From: PSRF01 sp051000815 | Lineage (GTDB): Bacteria > Acidobacteriota > Blastocatellia > Pyrinomonadales > Pyrinomonadaceae | Direction of reading: 5' to 3' | DNA: 64,000 bases | Assembly (NCBI GenBank): GCA_051000815.1 | Contig: JBPCNX010000037.1 | Span: 62,001 to 126,000 of the forward strand | In this document: positions 17,380 through 25,456 of the stretch, piece after piece | How the letters are laid out: each line of letters opens with the position of its first letter | Position numbering within the stretch: position 1 is the stretch's first letter | Notes under the pieces: model-generated | The model's database searches: none | What the model saw: only the letters and a program-made list of their open reading frames with translations | Told to the model about the DNA's origin: nothing | Translations under genes and position numbers: made by a program

Positions 17380-18657
17380 ATGCAGACCAAGGCAAGCCAA
17401 AGCTATTTTAATAATCAACGCAAGAGTGAACGAGGCGCGGCGCTGCTAACCTCCATCCTAATCTCGACACTGTTGCTCGGAATCGCCGGTATGGTGATTC
17501 TAACAACAGGCATGTCGGCAACCACCTCGGTCGATTCGACCGCGGAACTGCAGGCTTACTATGGCGCAGAGTCAGGACTGGAAGCGGCCTTGAATGTGTT
17601 GCGCGGGCACGTAGCGCCTCGCGGGGGATTATCTGCCGGCACGAGAATTGGATTCAGAAGTGCTGTGCAGCTAAACAGGTCGAACGCACCTGGCGACACT
17701 GCAACTATCGCCAAGCTGTCAGGTTGGCTCCCTTACGACGATAGTCACAGCCGCATCACACCGGCCGGAGTGAATTACTCATACAGAGTGACCGTCAGCG
17801 ATCCGGATGATCCGAATGGAACTCAACTCGCAGCTGACGCCACTTACAAGCCACGAAGACTGCTTGTGCAGTCATTTGGATTTGGGCCGCGAGGTTCGAC
17901 GAAACAAATGGAAATGGTTGTCGAGAGAGTTCAATTCGATATTCAGGCCAAGGCAGCCCTTGCTATGCGAAGCGCCGATGACGGCACCAGCACGATGACT
18001 TTTACTATCGGCGAGAGTGCCGCAAAGGATTACAGCGGCCACGATTTCACAGGAACCGAAGCCGCGCTACCCTCCCTTGGAGTGACATCCGCGGTAGATA
18101 AGGTTGTCGCCGAGAATGCAATCACGAAGGGAAGCACGGTGGAAGCCGAGCAGGTCCGCCTGGTTGCCGTAGCCGATCTTCCAAGCTTCTTACAAACTGC
18201 CGACAATGCACGATCGTTCCTAAACTACATGCAGGCCGTGTCACGCAGCATGGGCCGTTATTACACTTCCTATAATGGGTATGCCGGAAGCACGGCGTCG
18301 CCGCAAATGACGTTTGTGAATGGCAATTGTTCGTTGGACGGTGGGGCGGGTCTCTTGATCGTTACCGGCAACCTGACAATGCATGGCAACCCTAATTTCA
18401 ATGGGATCATTCTTGTCCTCGGAAACGGTTACATGGAACGCGACGGCGCCGGTAATGGAAACATCCTCGGCACCACGTATGTCGCGAAGTTTGCCCGCTC
18501 GTGGCCGGCAAGTGAAAATGGAGTAGCGCATCCCTTCCTTGCACCCACTTTCATAACAAATGGTACGGGCAATGCCGATCTCCGATTCGACTCTCCTTCG
18601 GTTCAGACTGGGAAAGATGTTTTGGGAACCATCGTGCGCGATGTGCGCGAGTTCTAA
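17380..18657 (+). CDS. PilX/GspK-like minor pilin with extended C-terminal domain
   Basis: 425 aa; ATG at 17380 follows GAGGAA. The leader ends SERG and the helix begins AALLTSILIST, with no Glu at mature position 5, as expected for GspK/PilX tip subunits. TAELQAYYGAESGLEAALNVLRG matches the PilX N-terminal region. The rest is a large globular part ending in a Gly/Asn-rich segment (VNGNCSLDGGAGLLIVTGNLTMHGN) that resembles a polymer- or bactofilin-like beta helix stretch; it is conserved in the second copy. Fourth gene of the first pilin set. Confidence 0.85.
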   Translation: MQTKASQSYFNNQRKSERGAALLTSILISTLLLGIAGMVILTTGMSATTSVDSTAELQAYYGAESGLEAALNVLRGHVAPRGGLSAGTRIGFRSAVQLNRSNAPGDTATIAKLSGWLPYDDSHSRITPAGVNYSYRVTVSDPDDPNGTQLAADATYKPRRLLVQSFGFGPRGSTKQMEMVVERVQFDIQAKAALAMRSADDGTSTMTFTIGESAAKDYSGHDFTGTEAALPSLGVTSAVDKVVAENAITKGSTVEAEQVRLVAVADLPSFLQTADNARSFLNYMQAVSRSMGRYYTSYNGYAGSTASPQMTFVNGNCSLDGGAGLLIVTGNLTMHGNPNFNGIILVLGNGYMERDGAGNGNILGTTYVAKFARSWPASENGVAHPFLAPTFITNGTGNADLRFDSPSVQTGKDVLGTIVRDVREF

Positions 18658-18724
18658 GCTCTCACGCCCAAGTGGAAGCGCAAACCTTTCTGGGATCTTT
18701 ATCTCCGGTTCGCGACTTAAAAAA

Positions 18725-19312
18725 ATGAAAGCCCCTCTCAGGAAAAAACCAGCGGGTGGCGCATCCGGCTTTTCAGTGCTGGAACTGATGATTGTCGCCG
18801 TAATGCTCGCGGTCCTCACGGGCTTTGCCCTCACTCAGATAGACAGAGCGCGACAGAACATGACCCGTGCAAACGCGGTCAGAGAACTAGCCACAAATAT
18901 TGAAAAGGCCCGCCTCGACTCGGTACGTCGCCACGCCACGACGGATGCACAGATGGCTCAAGTGGCGATCATCAACGCAAACTTCTACAGCGTGACACTG
19001 GACGCGAATGGCGATGGCGCCCTCGACGCCCCCCGCGTAATTGGCATGCCTGCAGATTCCAATCTCACAATCCAGAATGGAACTTTTCCCAGAACAATAA
19101 TGTTCAACTGGCGCGGGCGAACCGTCGATGCCGGCGGCAACACCACCAATCCAGAGAGTGTAAGGATTGGTAATACCTATGGCTCTACCACAGTCAGGAT
19201 CACCAACGGCGGTCAGACGGCAATCGATTACTCACCAACAGCCAGTCCCGTTTCAAATCAGGATCCCTCCGAGCCCGTCCTTCGAGAGACGACCAGAGTA
19301 ACCACTCCCTGA
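18725..19312 (+). CDS. FimT/GspH-like minor prepilin, second set
   Basis: 195 aa from the ATG at 18725, chosen because the leader (MKAPLRKKPAGGASG) then runs into FSVLE with Glu5. Domain shares with the first copy the sequence EKAR-DS-RRHAT, D-NGDG-LD and F-WRGR. It lacks the Pro/Thr linker and extra beta domain of the first copy. It starts 67 nt after the first PilX-like gene, on the same transcript or one nearby; no ribosome-binding site stands out. Confidence 0.87.
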   Translation: MKAPLRKKPAGGASGFSVLELMIVAVMLAVLTGFALTQIDRARQNMTRANAVRELATNIEKARLDSVRRHATTDAQMAQVAIINANFYSVTLDANGDGALDAPRVIGMPADSNLTIQNGTFPRTIMFNWRGRTVDAGGNTTNPESVRIGNTYGSTTVRITNGGQTAIDYSPTASPVSNQDPSEPVLRETTRVTTP

Positions 19313-19314
19313 GC

Positions 19315-19836
19315 ATGAAGATGTTAAAAGCCAAGGGCCACAAAACAATTTCGGGTCGTCGCGTGGGAGGAGCGAAGCCTTATGGCTGCCGGCGCCATGG
19401 CGCGGAAGACGGCTTCACGTTGTTTGAAACTACCATCGCTCTTGTGCTCATGATGATCGCGGCGCTCGGTGCCGCTTCGCTCTTCACCTTTTCCATTAAC
19501 TACAACTCCGGGGCAAGTGATCGCCTGGTTGCACTCGCCGTCGCTCAGGAACAATTGGAAAGGATCCGCAGCGCTAAGTTCAATGCGACTACTACCGACG
19601 CCATTCTCACCGGAGGATCGTCAACCCAGCCTGGCTTGATTCGGAATGGCAAGCGCTATTCGGTCACGACAACGATCGATGACGATCCCACCACAGCGAA
19701 TGTTGAGGTCAATTCAACTACCACTCTCAAAAGGATTACGGTCGCCGTTGCTCCGGATAACGTCAGTCAGGGTTCGTCCCTGAACGCTGGGGCGAGAATT
19801 ACCCTGATCACGCAACGCTCACGTACGGACCGCTGA
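19315..19836 (+). CDS. PilV/GspI-like minor prepilin, second set
   Basis: 173 aa with a long basic leader (about 32 residues, ending HGAEDG) before FTLFE. Helix TTIALVLMMIAALGAASLFTFSI, then ASDRLVALAVAQEQLERIRSAKF and NGKRYSVTTTI, closely matching the first PilV-like gene. An ATG two codons into the frame is an alternative start. Begins 2 nt after the stop of the FimT-like gene, so translational coupling is likely. Confidence 0.86.
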   Translation: MKMLKAKGHKTISGRRVGGAKPYGCRRHGAEDGFTLFETTIALVLMMIAALGAASLFTFSINYNSGASDRLVALAVAQEQLERIRSAKFNATTTDAILTGGSSTQPGLIRNGKRYSVTTTIDDDPTTANVEVNSTTTLKRITVAVAPDNVSQGSSLNAGARITLITQRSRTDR

Positions 19837-19854
19837 CGCCAGGCGAGTAGGAAT

Positions 19855-20487
19855 ATGAATTCTCAATCAAAGACCGAAACAAGACGCGGGGCGGCAGGCT
19901 TCTCGCTGCTGGAACTGTTAATAGCCATGACTGTGACCCTGGCAATCATGGGCGCCGCGACCACTCTGCTGGCGACGTCGTTGCGCACGCGAACTCGCGA
20001 GAACAGGAGATCGGAGGCCCTCACAGACGCGCAACGTGCTCTCAGCATGATGTCTCGTGAAATTGGGAACTCAGGTTATGGTCTAACGGACAACGGGATC
20101 GCCACGGTTGATTCCGGACCAACCTCAATTCGGGTTCGCGCAAACCTGGACAACAATTCCACACTCGCCCTCTCAGATCTGGAGGCAGATGAAGATATTC
20201 GTTACGTCTTTCAGGTTAACAACAAAACCATTCTGCGTTTTACCCGCGTGCCAGTTCCTGACGGGGTCACTACTGTAATGGCGAACGGCGTCACTTTCAT
20301 GGAGCTGAGTTACTTCGACTCCAGCGGTGTTGCGATTACTGACGCGGCACAATACAACAGAGCGGAACGAGTCAAAATTGAGATCCTCGTTGAGCTTCCC
20401 CCAACTATGGGAATGCCGGCGTCGGTCGTGGGCCTGGTTTCGGATGTGGCGCTCCGGAATGCGCCGAACACACTCCAACAGTTTTAG
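19855..20487 (+). CDS. PilW/GspJ-like minor prepilin, second set
   Basis: 210 aa; leader ends GAAG, then FSLLE and the helix LLIAMTVTLAIMGAATTLL. RSEALTDAQRALSMMSREIGNSGYGLTDNG parallels the first copy almost position by position. C-terminus GLVSDVALRN is also shared. Part of the tandem duplication of the set. Confidence 0.88.
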   Translation: MNSQSKTETRRGAAGFSLLELLIAMTVTLAIMGAATTLLATSLRTRTRENRRSEALTDAQRALSMMSREIGNSGYGLTDNGIATVDSGPTSIRVRANLDNNSTLALSDLEADEDIRYVFQVNNKTILRFTRVPVPDGVTTVMANGVTFMELSYFDSSGVAITDAAQYNRAERVKIEILVELPPTMGMPASVVGLVSDVALRNAPNTLQQF

Positions 20488-20511
20488 CAGCAGTGGTGAG
20501 GAAGTTTGCCC

Positions 20512-21831
20512 ATGGAAGAAAGAAGGAAAAAGATGATTGGCCGCGAGCGACCGCGGGAACGCGGCGCCGCTTTGGTCACGACGCTGCTGATCTCGATGTT
20601 GCTTCTCGCGGCAGGCGGTATGCTGCTGGTTACTACCTCGAGCACAGGAATAAACACGTTCGACGCATCCGCAGAGACGCAGGCTTATTACGGTGCGGAA
20701 GCAGGAATTCAGGCAACGCTGAATGTCCTTCGGGGTAACGTAATGCCGAATCCTCTGTTTGTCGCGAATCCCGCAGGCGGAGTAGCAACCGAAAACAAGA
20801 TTACCTTTCGCAAAGCACTTTCAAAATCAACTTCCAATTTGGCAAGCGACCCCGCCTCGGCGGATGCCCGCTTATCGCGGTGGATAACATATAACAGTAC
20901 CTATACGGATAGAGTTACTCTCAGTCCTGGTTACAATCCGATTAATGGCGTTGCCTATAAGGTCAAAGTAACTGACCCGGACAATACGCCCGCCGCAGCG
21001 GTGCCTTCCCGCCTGCAAATTGACTCTACCGGTTTTGGTCCTCGTGGGGCCCTCAAACAATTATCAATGCTCGTTGTTGCCGATGGGTTAAATATCCCCA
21101 TTCCCGCGGCGATCGTAATGCGCGGCCATGACGATCACGTCACCCCGATGACCCTCCAGCTTGGAGCAAGCGCCTCGAAGACTTATTCTGGTGTGGACAC
21201 CGCTGGTCTCGCCCCGCAAAAACCCGTCCTTGCGGTGAGCAATCACGATGTACCCTTTGCCGAAACAGCCTACTCTGGCCGACCCGGCTCACTTTCAGAT
21301 CCGAAATACAATATTTTACACCTGGTGACGACTGGCGAACCTGCGCCAGCCGGGCCGCTCCGCGTCACTCCGCCCTGGTTTCTTGACACAGCCGCTGCGG
21401 CAAGGACCTTCTTAGTCATGGCCGAAGATTTGGCCCGAAAGAAAGGCAGAGTCGTCTCATCTCTTGATGGACCCGTCGGTTCACTCGCTCAACCAGAGTT
21501 TGTTTTTGTTGATGGAAATTGCAAACTGGACGGAGGCGCTGGGCTCGTGGTCGTAACCGGGGATCTTACTATGGCGCCCGCCGGACCTGATTTCCATGGA
21601 ATTATTTTGGTGCTCGGCAAAGGAACTGTGAATAAGACGGGCGGAGGTAACCGCACAATATTCGGCAGTATCATGGTTGCTCATTTCAATCGCAGCTCCG
21701 GCAATTTCCTGGATCCATTCTTTAATTATGGAGCCGGCGCCGGCAACTCAAGTATCCGATACGACTCCAGTGCAATATCGAATGCGTTGTTTCTTACAGC
21801 TCCGTTGGTCGTGGGCGTGGCTGAAAAATAA
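20512..21831 (+). CDS. PilX/GspK-like minor pilin, second set
   Basis: 439 aa from the ATG at 20512 (GAGGAAG upstream); the ATG at 20533 behind AAGGA is an equally reasonable start. Leader ends RERG, helix AALVTTLLISMLLLAAGGMLL without Glu5. Shares with the first PilX-like protein the AYYGAE-G-ATLNVLRGN region, the FGPRG-KQ segment and the C-terminal VDGNCKLDGGAGLVVVTGDLTM. A terminator follows at 21863. No PilY1-like adhesin is encoded alongside. Confidence 0.85.
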   Translation: MEERRKKMIGRERPRERGAALVTTLLISMLLLAAGGMLLVTTSSTGINTFDASAETQAYYGAEAGIQATLNVLRGNVMPNPLFVANPAGGVATENKITFRKALSKSTSNLASDPASADARLSRWITYNSTYTDRVTLSPGYNPINGVAYKVKVTDPDNTPAAAVPSRLQIDSTGFGPRGALKQLSMLVVADGLNIPIPAAIVMRGHDDHVTPMTLQLGASASKTYSGVDTAGLAPQKPVLAVSNHDVPFAETAYSGRPGSLSDPKYNILHLVTTGEPAPAGPLRVTPPWFLDTAAAARTFLVMAEDLARKKGRVVSSLDGPVGSLAQPEFVFVDGNCKLDGGAGLVVVTGDLTMAPAGPDFHGIILVLGKGTVNKTGGGNRTIFGSIMVAHFNRSSGNFLDPFFNYGAGAGNSSIRYDSSAISNALFLTAPLVVGVAEK

Positions 21832-21862
21832 CGCGACATAGGAAAGCAATGGTGGAAAATCG

Positions 21863-21901
21863 AAGGCGTGGCGCCAAGCGCTCCACGCCTTTTTCCTTTT
21901 T
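21863..21901 (+). terminator. Intrinsic terminator after the pilin operon
   Basis: Stem AAGGCGTGG / CCACGCCTT (21863-21871 with 21883-21891), then TTTTCCTTTTTTCC. Separates the pilin genes from the regulator gene downstream. Confidence 0.85.
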
Positions 21902-22060
21902 TCCCGGCGACGCTCGGAATCAGGCTCTTGACAGCTACATTCTTTGAATCAATGATGAGAACGGAACCAAAGCTGCGCCCGCTGATGTATAAGCTATCTG
22001 ATGGATAAGCTTTAGACACTCCACCGCATCCTTGAATTTGCTTCTCAGACATTGGCATAC

Positions 22061-23428
22061 ATGCCTGACATACTTCTCGTTGAAGACAAGGACAGTCTAC
22101 GCCGCGTTTTGCGTTTGACTCTTGAGAACGCTGGTTACACGGTCACGGAAGCTGCCGATGCTCGCGCTGCCCTTAACGAGATCGCCCGCACCCCCCATCG
22201 GATCGTCCTCACCGATTTGCGCATGCCCAATGGTTCCGGGTTGGATGTGCTGCGCGCTGCCCGTGCTGCTGACGGTGATGTTCCCGTGATCGTGATGACC
22301 GCCTTCGGCTCGATCGATGAAGCGGTGCAAGCGATGAAAGACGGCGCCCACGATTTCCTGCAAAAGCCGGTCGATTCTAATCACTTATTGCTTTTGGTCG
22401 AGCGGGCCCTGGAACAGGCGCGGCTGCGAACCGAAAATATCCTGTTACGTGAAGAGTGGTCTCGCCGTTACGGGTTTCCCCGAATTCTGGGCGAATCAGC
22501 AGCGATCAAAGGAACGGTCGCCGAGACCCAACGCGTGGCGTCGACTGATACCACGGTCCTGTTGCTTGGCGAATCGGGCACCGGAAAGGAGTTGTTCGCG
22601 CGCGCCATTCATCACCTTTCTGCTCGCCGCGACAAACCATTCGTGGCCATCAACTGCGCTGCCATTCCGGAGACGCTGATCGAAAACGAATTGTTTGGTC
22701 ACGAGCGCGGCGCCTTCACCGGGGCCACCGATCGTCGGCTGGGCAAGTTTGAACTCGCCGCCGACGGGACAGTCTTTCTCGATGAGATTGGTGAGCTCCC
22801 CCTCGGAGTTCAGGGCAAACTCCTGCGAGCCATCGAAGAGAAGGTGGTTGATCGAATTGGCGGGCGAGCGCCCTTAGCTGTCGATGTGCGAGTTGTGGCG
22901 GCAACCAATAAAGATTTGAAAACTGCGGTCGAAAAGGGTGAGTTTCGTGGCGACCTTTTCTTCAGGCTTTCGGTCTTTCCGATTGAAATCCCTCCGTTGC
23001 GACAGCGGGATGACGATGTTCAACTGCTTGCGCACCACTTTGCTGCCCAGCTTGGCAAGGAATTGCGTGGCCGGGAAGCGGCACTGAGCGAAGCGGCCGT
23101 CAAAGCCTTGCGACAACATCACTGGCCGGGCAATGTTCGCGAACTCGAGAACGCCATCGAGCGAGCCTGCATTCTTACTGACACTATGGTCCTGGAACCA
23201 AAAGACCTTGGCCTGGCGGGACGCAGCGCCGAGGAGTCGGATGCTTTGCGCTCTCTTGATCTGTCTGGGACACTGTTTGACGTGACCCAACGCGCTTTAC
23301 GTTATGTCGAGCGGCGCAGGATCCTGGCGGCACTAGCAGCCAACGAAGGCAATAAAGGTCGCACGGCTGAGGACCTTGGCGTCAGTTACAAGACTCTTCT
23401 AACTAAACTGAAGGACTACGATCTCTAA
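22061..23428 (+). CDS. Sigma-54-dependent response regulator, NtrC/PilR family
   Basis: 455 aa from the ATG at 22061 (a TTG three codons earlier is possible). Receiver domain residues 1-120 with phospho-acceptor Asp52 in LTDLRMPNG; AAA+ domain about 140-370 with Walker A GESGTGKE, the sigma-54 contact loop GAFTGA, Walker B FLDEIGEL and the arginine-finger region FRLSVFPIEIPPLR; Fis-type helix-turn-helix at the end (ILAALAANEGNKGRTAEDLGVSYKTLLTKL). It binds upstream sites and melts RpoN promoters. The sigma-54 site at 15123 in front of the adjoining pilin operon is its most likely target. No histidine kinase gene lies next to it. Confidence 0.93.
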   Translation: MPDILLVEDKDSLRRVLRLTLENAGYTVTEAADARAALNEIARTPHRIVLTDLRMPNGSGLDVLRAARAADGDVPVIVMTAFGSIDEAVQAMKDGAHDFLQKPVDSNHLLLLVERALEQARLRTENILLREEWSRRYGFPRILGESAAIKGTVAETQRVASTDTTVLLLGESGTGKELFARAIHHLSARRDKPFVAINCAAIPETLIENELFGHERGAFTGATDRRLGKFELAADGTVFLDEIGELPLGVQGKLLRAIEEKVVDRIGGRAPLAVDVRVVAATNKDLKTAVEKGEFRGDLFFRLSVFPIEIPPLRQRDDDVQLLAHHFAAQLGKELRGREAALSEAAVKALRQHHWPGNVRELENAIERACILTDTMVLEPKDLGLAGRSAEESDALRSLDLSGTLFDVTQRALRYVERRRILAALAANEGNKGRTAEDLGVSYKTLLTKLKDYDL

Positions 23429-23434
23429 TCAGAG

Positions 23435-25168
23435 ATGAATGATTCTCCCAGGCGCAAGCCGCCAGGCGCTTCTTCCGAAACAGAACCAATTGGCGTTCAT
23501 CATGACGCGGGAGCGATTGCCGGTGAGATGCTTGAACCGGCGGCCGCTGCCACCGTCGACGCTCCAGAACTCCAGCCGTCGAAACGCGCTCAACCCGGCA
23601 CAGGGCGATCAGCATTCTTCGTGGGCTCGGGCATTCTGATCAGCCGCATCGTCGGTTTGATCCGCCAGCGCATCTTCGCTCACTACTTCGGTACGTCCGC
23701 AGCCGGCGACGCCTTTAGCGCGGCGTTTCGCATTCCAAACTTTCTCCAGAATATTTTCGGCGAAGGCGCTCTCTCTGCATCTTTCATTCCTGTTTACGCC
23801 AAACTCCTGGCGGGCAACGATGAAGCAGAAGCATCACGAGTCGCTAACGCGGTCCTCGGCCTACTCGCGCTCGTAACGTCGCTCATCGTCGTGATTGGCG
23901 TTCTCACGACGCCGTACTTGATCGACCTCATCGCGCCCGGGTTTGAAGGTGAAACTCGGGAGCTGACAATACGGCTCGTTAAGATTCTATTTCCGGGCGC
24001 CGGTTTACTGGTCCTGTCAGCCTGGTGCCTCGGCGTGCTGAACAGCCACCATCGCTTCTTCATCTCCTACACAGCCCCGGTCGCCTGGAATCTCGCAATC
24101 ATCGGTTCGCTAATAATGTTTGGGAACAAGCTGGGCCAGTTCCCCCTGGCAGAGGTTACGGCCTGGGGTTCGGTTATCGGTAGCGCGTTACAGTTTGGAA
24201 TTCAACTTCCCACCGTCTTTAAGTTGGTTCGCCGCCTTCGTCCCATTCTCGATATCGCGAACGCCCAGGTGCGGACCGTAGTCAGAAACTTTTTCCCCGT
24301 CTTTATGAGTCGCGGCGTGATCCAGATTAGCGCCTTCGTTGATGCAATCCTGGCCAGCTTCCTGCCAACGGGCGCCGTCGTGGCGCTAACCTACGCTCAG
24401 AGTCTCTACACACTTCCAGTCAGCCTCTTCGGGATGTCGGTCTCAGCCGCTGAGCTGCCGGCAATGTCCCGGGCCATCGGCAGCAACGAAGAGGTCGCCC
24501 AGGTCTTACGCACCCGCCTTGACGCGGGACTGCGACGGATCGCCTTTTTCATCGTGCCGTCGGCAATGGCGTTTCTGGCCCTTGGCGATGTCATCGCTGC
24601 CGTGCTCTATCAGACGGGACAATTCACTCACGAGGCGACGATTTACGTTTGGGCGATCCTGGCTGGTTCGAGTATTGGCCTACTTGCAGCTACCCTCGGT
24701 CGTCTTTACTCCTCGACCTATTACGCGTTGCGCGACACGCGAACGCCGCTCCTGTTCGCAATCATTCATGTCACGCTCACGACAGTCCTGGGCTACTTTT
24801 GCGCCCTGCCCTTACCCCGTCTGCTGGGGCTCGATCCGAAATGGGGTGTGGTTGGGCTGACGGGGTCTGCCAGTATCGCAGCCTGGATTGAGTTCGTTTT
24901 ACTTAGGAGGAGCTTAAACCGTCGAATCGGCCGTACCGGGCTACCCATAGGCTACCTGGCAAAGCTCTGGTGCGGGGCGATTGCGGGCGCTGGCGTGGGC
25001 TGGCTATGCAAAACCCTGGTCGGACCCCTGCATCCCATCCCGCTGGCCATACTAGTTCTGAATAGTTTCGGACTCACTTACTTTGCCATCACGAGCCTTT
25101 TGGGTATCTCCGAGGCTCGGCTATTAGTTGGCCGAGTCTTGCGCATCCTCGGGCTCAGTAATCGTTGA
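23435..25168 (+). CDS. murJ: Lipid II flippase MurJ (MviN)
   Basis: 577 aa, starting 6 nt after the regulator stop. About 55 residues of hydrophilic, Ala/Pro-rich cytoplasmic leader precede the MOP-superfamily core of about 14 helices. Family marks: SRIVGLIRQRIFAHYFG (helix 1, with the conserved Arg pair), AAGDAFSAAFRIPNFLQNIFGEGALSASFIPVY (helix 2) and the repeated VALTYAQSLYTLPVSLFGMS in the second half. It moves lipid-linked peptidoglycan precursors across the inner membrane. The long N-terminal leader is unusual relative to E. coli MurJ. Confidence 0.93.
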   Translation: MNDSPRRKPPGASSETEPIGVHHDAGAIAGEMLEPAAAATVDAPELQPSKRAQPGTGRSAFFVGSGILISRIVGLIRQRIFAHYFGTSAAGDAFSAAFRIPNFLQNIFGEGALSASFIPVYAKLLAGNDEAEASRVANAVLGLLALVTSLIVVIGVLTTPYLIDLIAPGFEGETRELTIRLVKILFPGAGLLVLSAWCLGVLNSHHRFFISYTAPVAWNLAIIGSLIMFGNKLGQFPLAEVTAWGSVIGSALQFGIQLPTVFKLVRRLRPILDIANAQVRTVVRNFFPVFMSRGVIQISAFVDAILASFLPTGAVVALTYAQSLYTLPVSLFGMSVSAAELPAMSRAIGSNEEVAQVLRTRLDAGLRRIAFFIVPSAMAFLALGDVIAAVLYQTGQFTHEATIYVWAILAGSSIGLLAATLGRLYSSTYYALRDTRTPLLFAIIHVTLTTVLGYFCALPLPRLLGLDPKWGVVGLTGSASIAAWIEFVLLRRSLNRRIGRTGLPIGYLAKLWCGAIAGAGVGWLCKTLVGPLHPIPLAILVLNSFGLTYFAITSLLGISEARLLVGRVLRILGLSNR

Positions 25169-25319
25169 TTGCTTAAATATCCCAGCAAAAAGGCAATTGT
25201 TTTTTCGGATAATATTTTTTCTGAGTTTTCTGGAGAACCCGGTTCATTGGGTATTTAACTAAAGTATCCTGGACAATGGACTGGCAAGCGGCAGCGGCGA
25301 GCAGAGGGGCACCTGAAAC

Positions 25320-25448
25320 GCAGGGGCAGGAGGCAGGGCGAGTTAAACCTCAATTTAACGCTAATCGGCAACACGGGCATTTGCCCGTTTTTTTAGTTTT
25401 AGGAGTATTGCTTCCTGTTCTGCCACCTGCCTTCTGCCTTCTGCTATC
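25320..25448. repeat. Inverted pair of TGCCTTC heptamer arrays around a terminator
   Basis: Left arm 25320-25340 reads GCAGGGG, CAGGAGG, CAGGGCG; right arm 25414-25448 has five units in register (CCTGTTC, TGCCACC, TGCCTTC, TGCCTTC, TGCTATC). The intrinsic terminator at 25373 sits in the loop. The right arm ends 8 nt before the GTG start of the next gene and leaves no room for a normal ribosome-binding site. Confidence 0.75.
25373..25394 (+). terminator. Intrinsic terminator after murJ
   Basis: Perfect 7-bp stem ACGGGCA / TGCCCGT (25373-25379 with 25382-25388) with a TT loop and TTTTTT tail. Confidence 0.88.
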
Positions 25449-25456
25449 ATCCCCTG

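Noticed and set aside
22052..22060. TTG three codons before the NtrC-type regulator ATG
   Set aside because: No ribosome-binding site and a perfectly good ATG follows; the family starts at the receiver domain.
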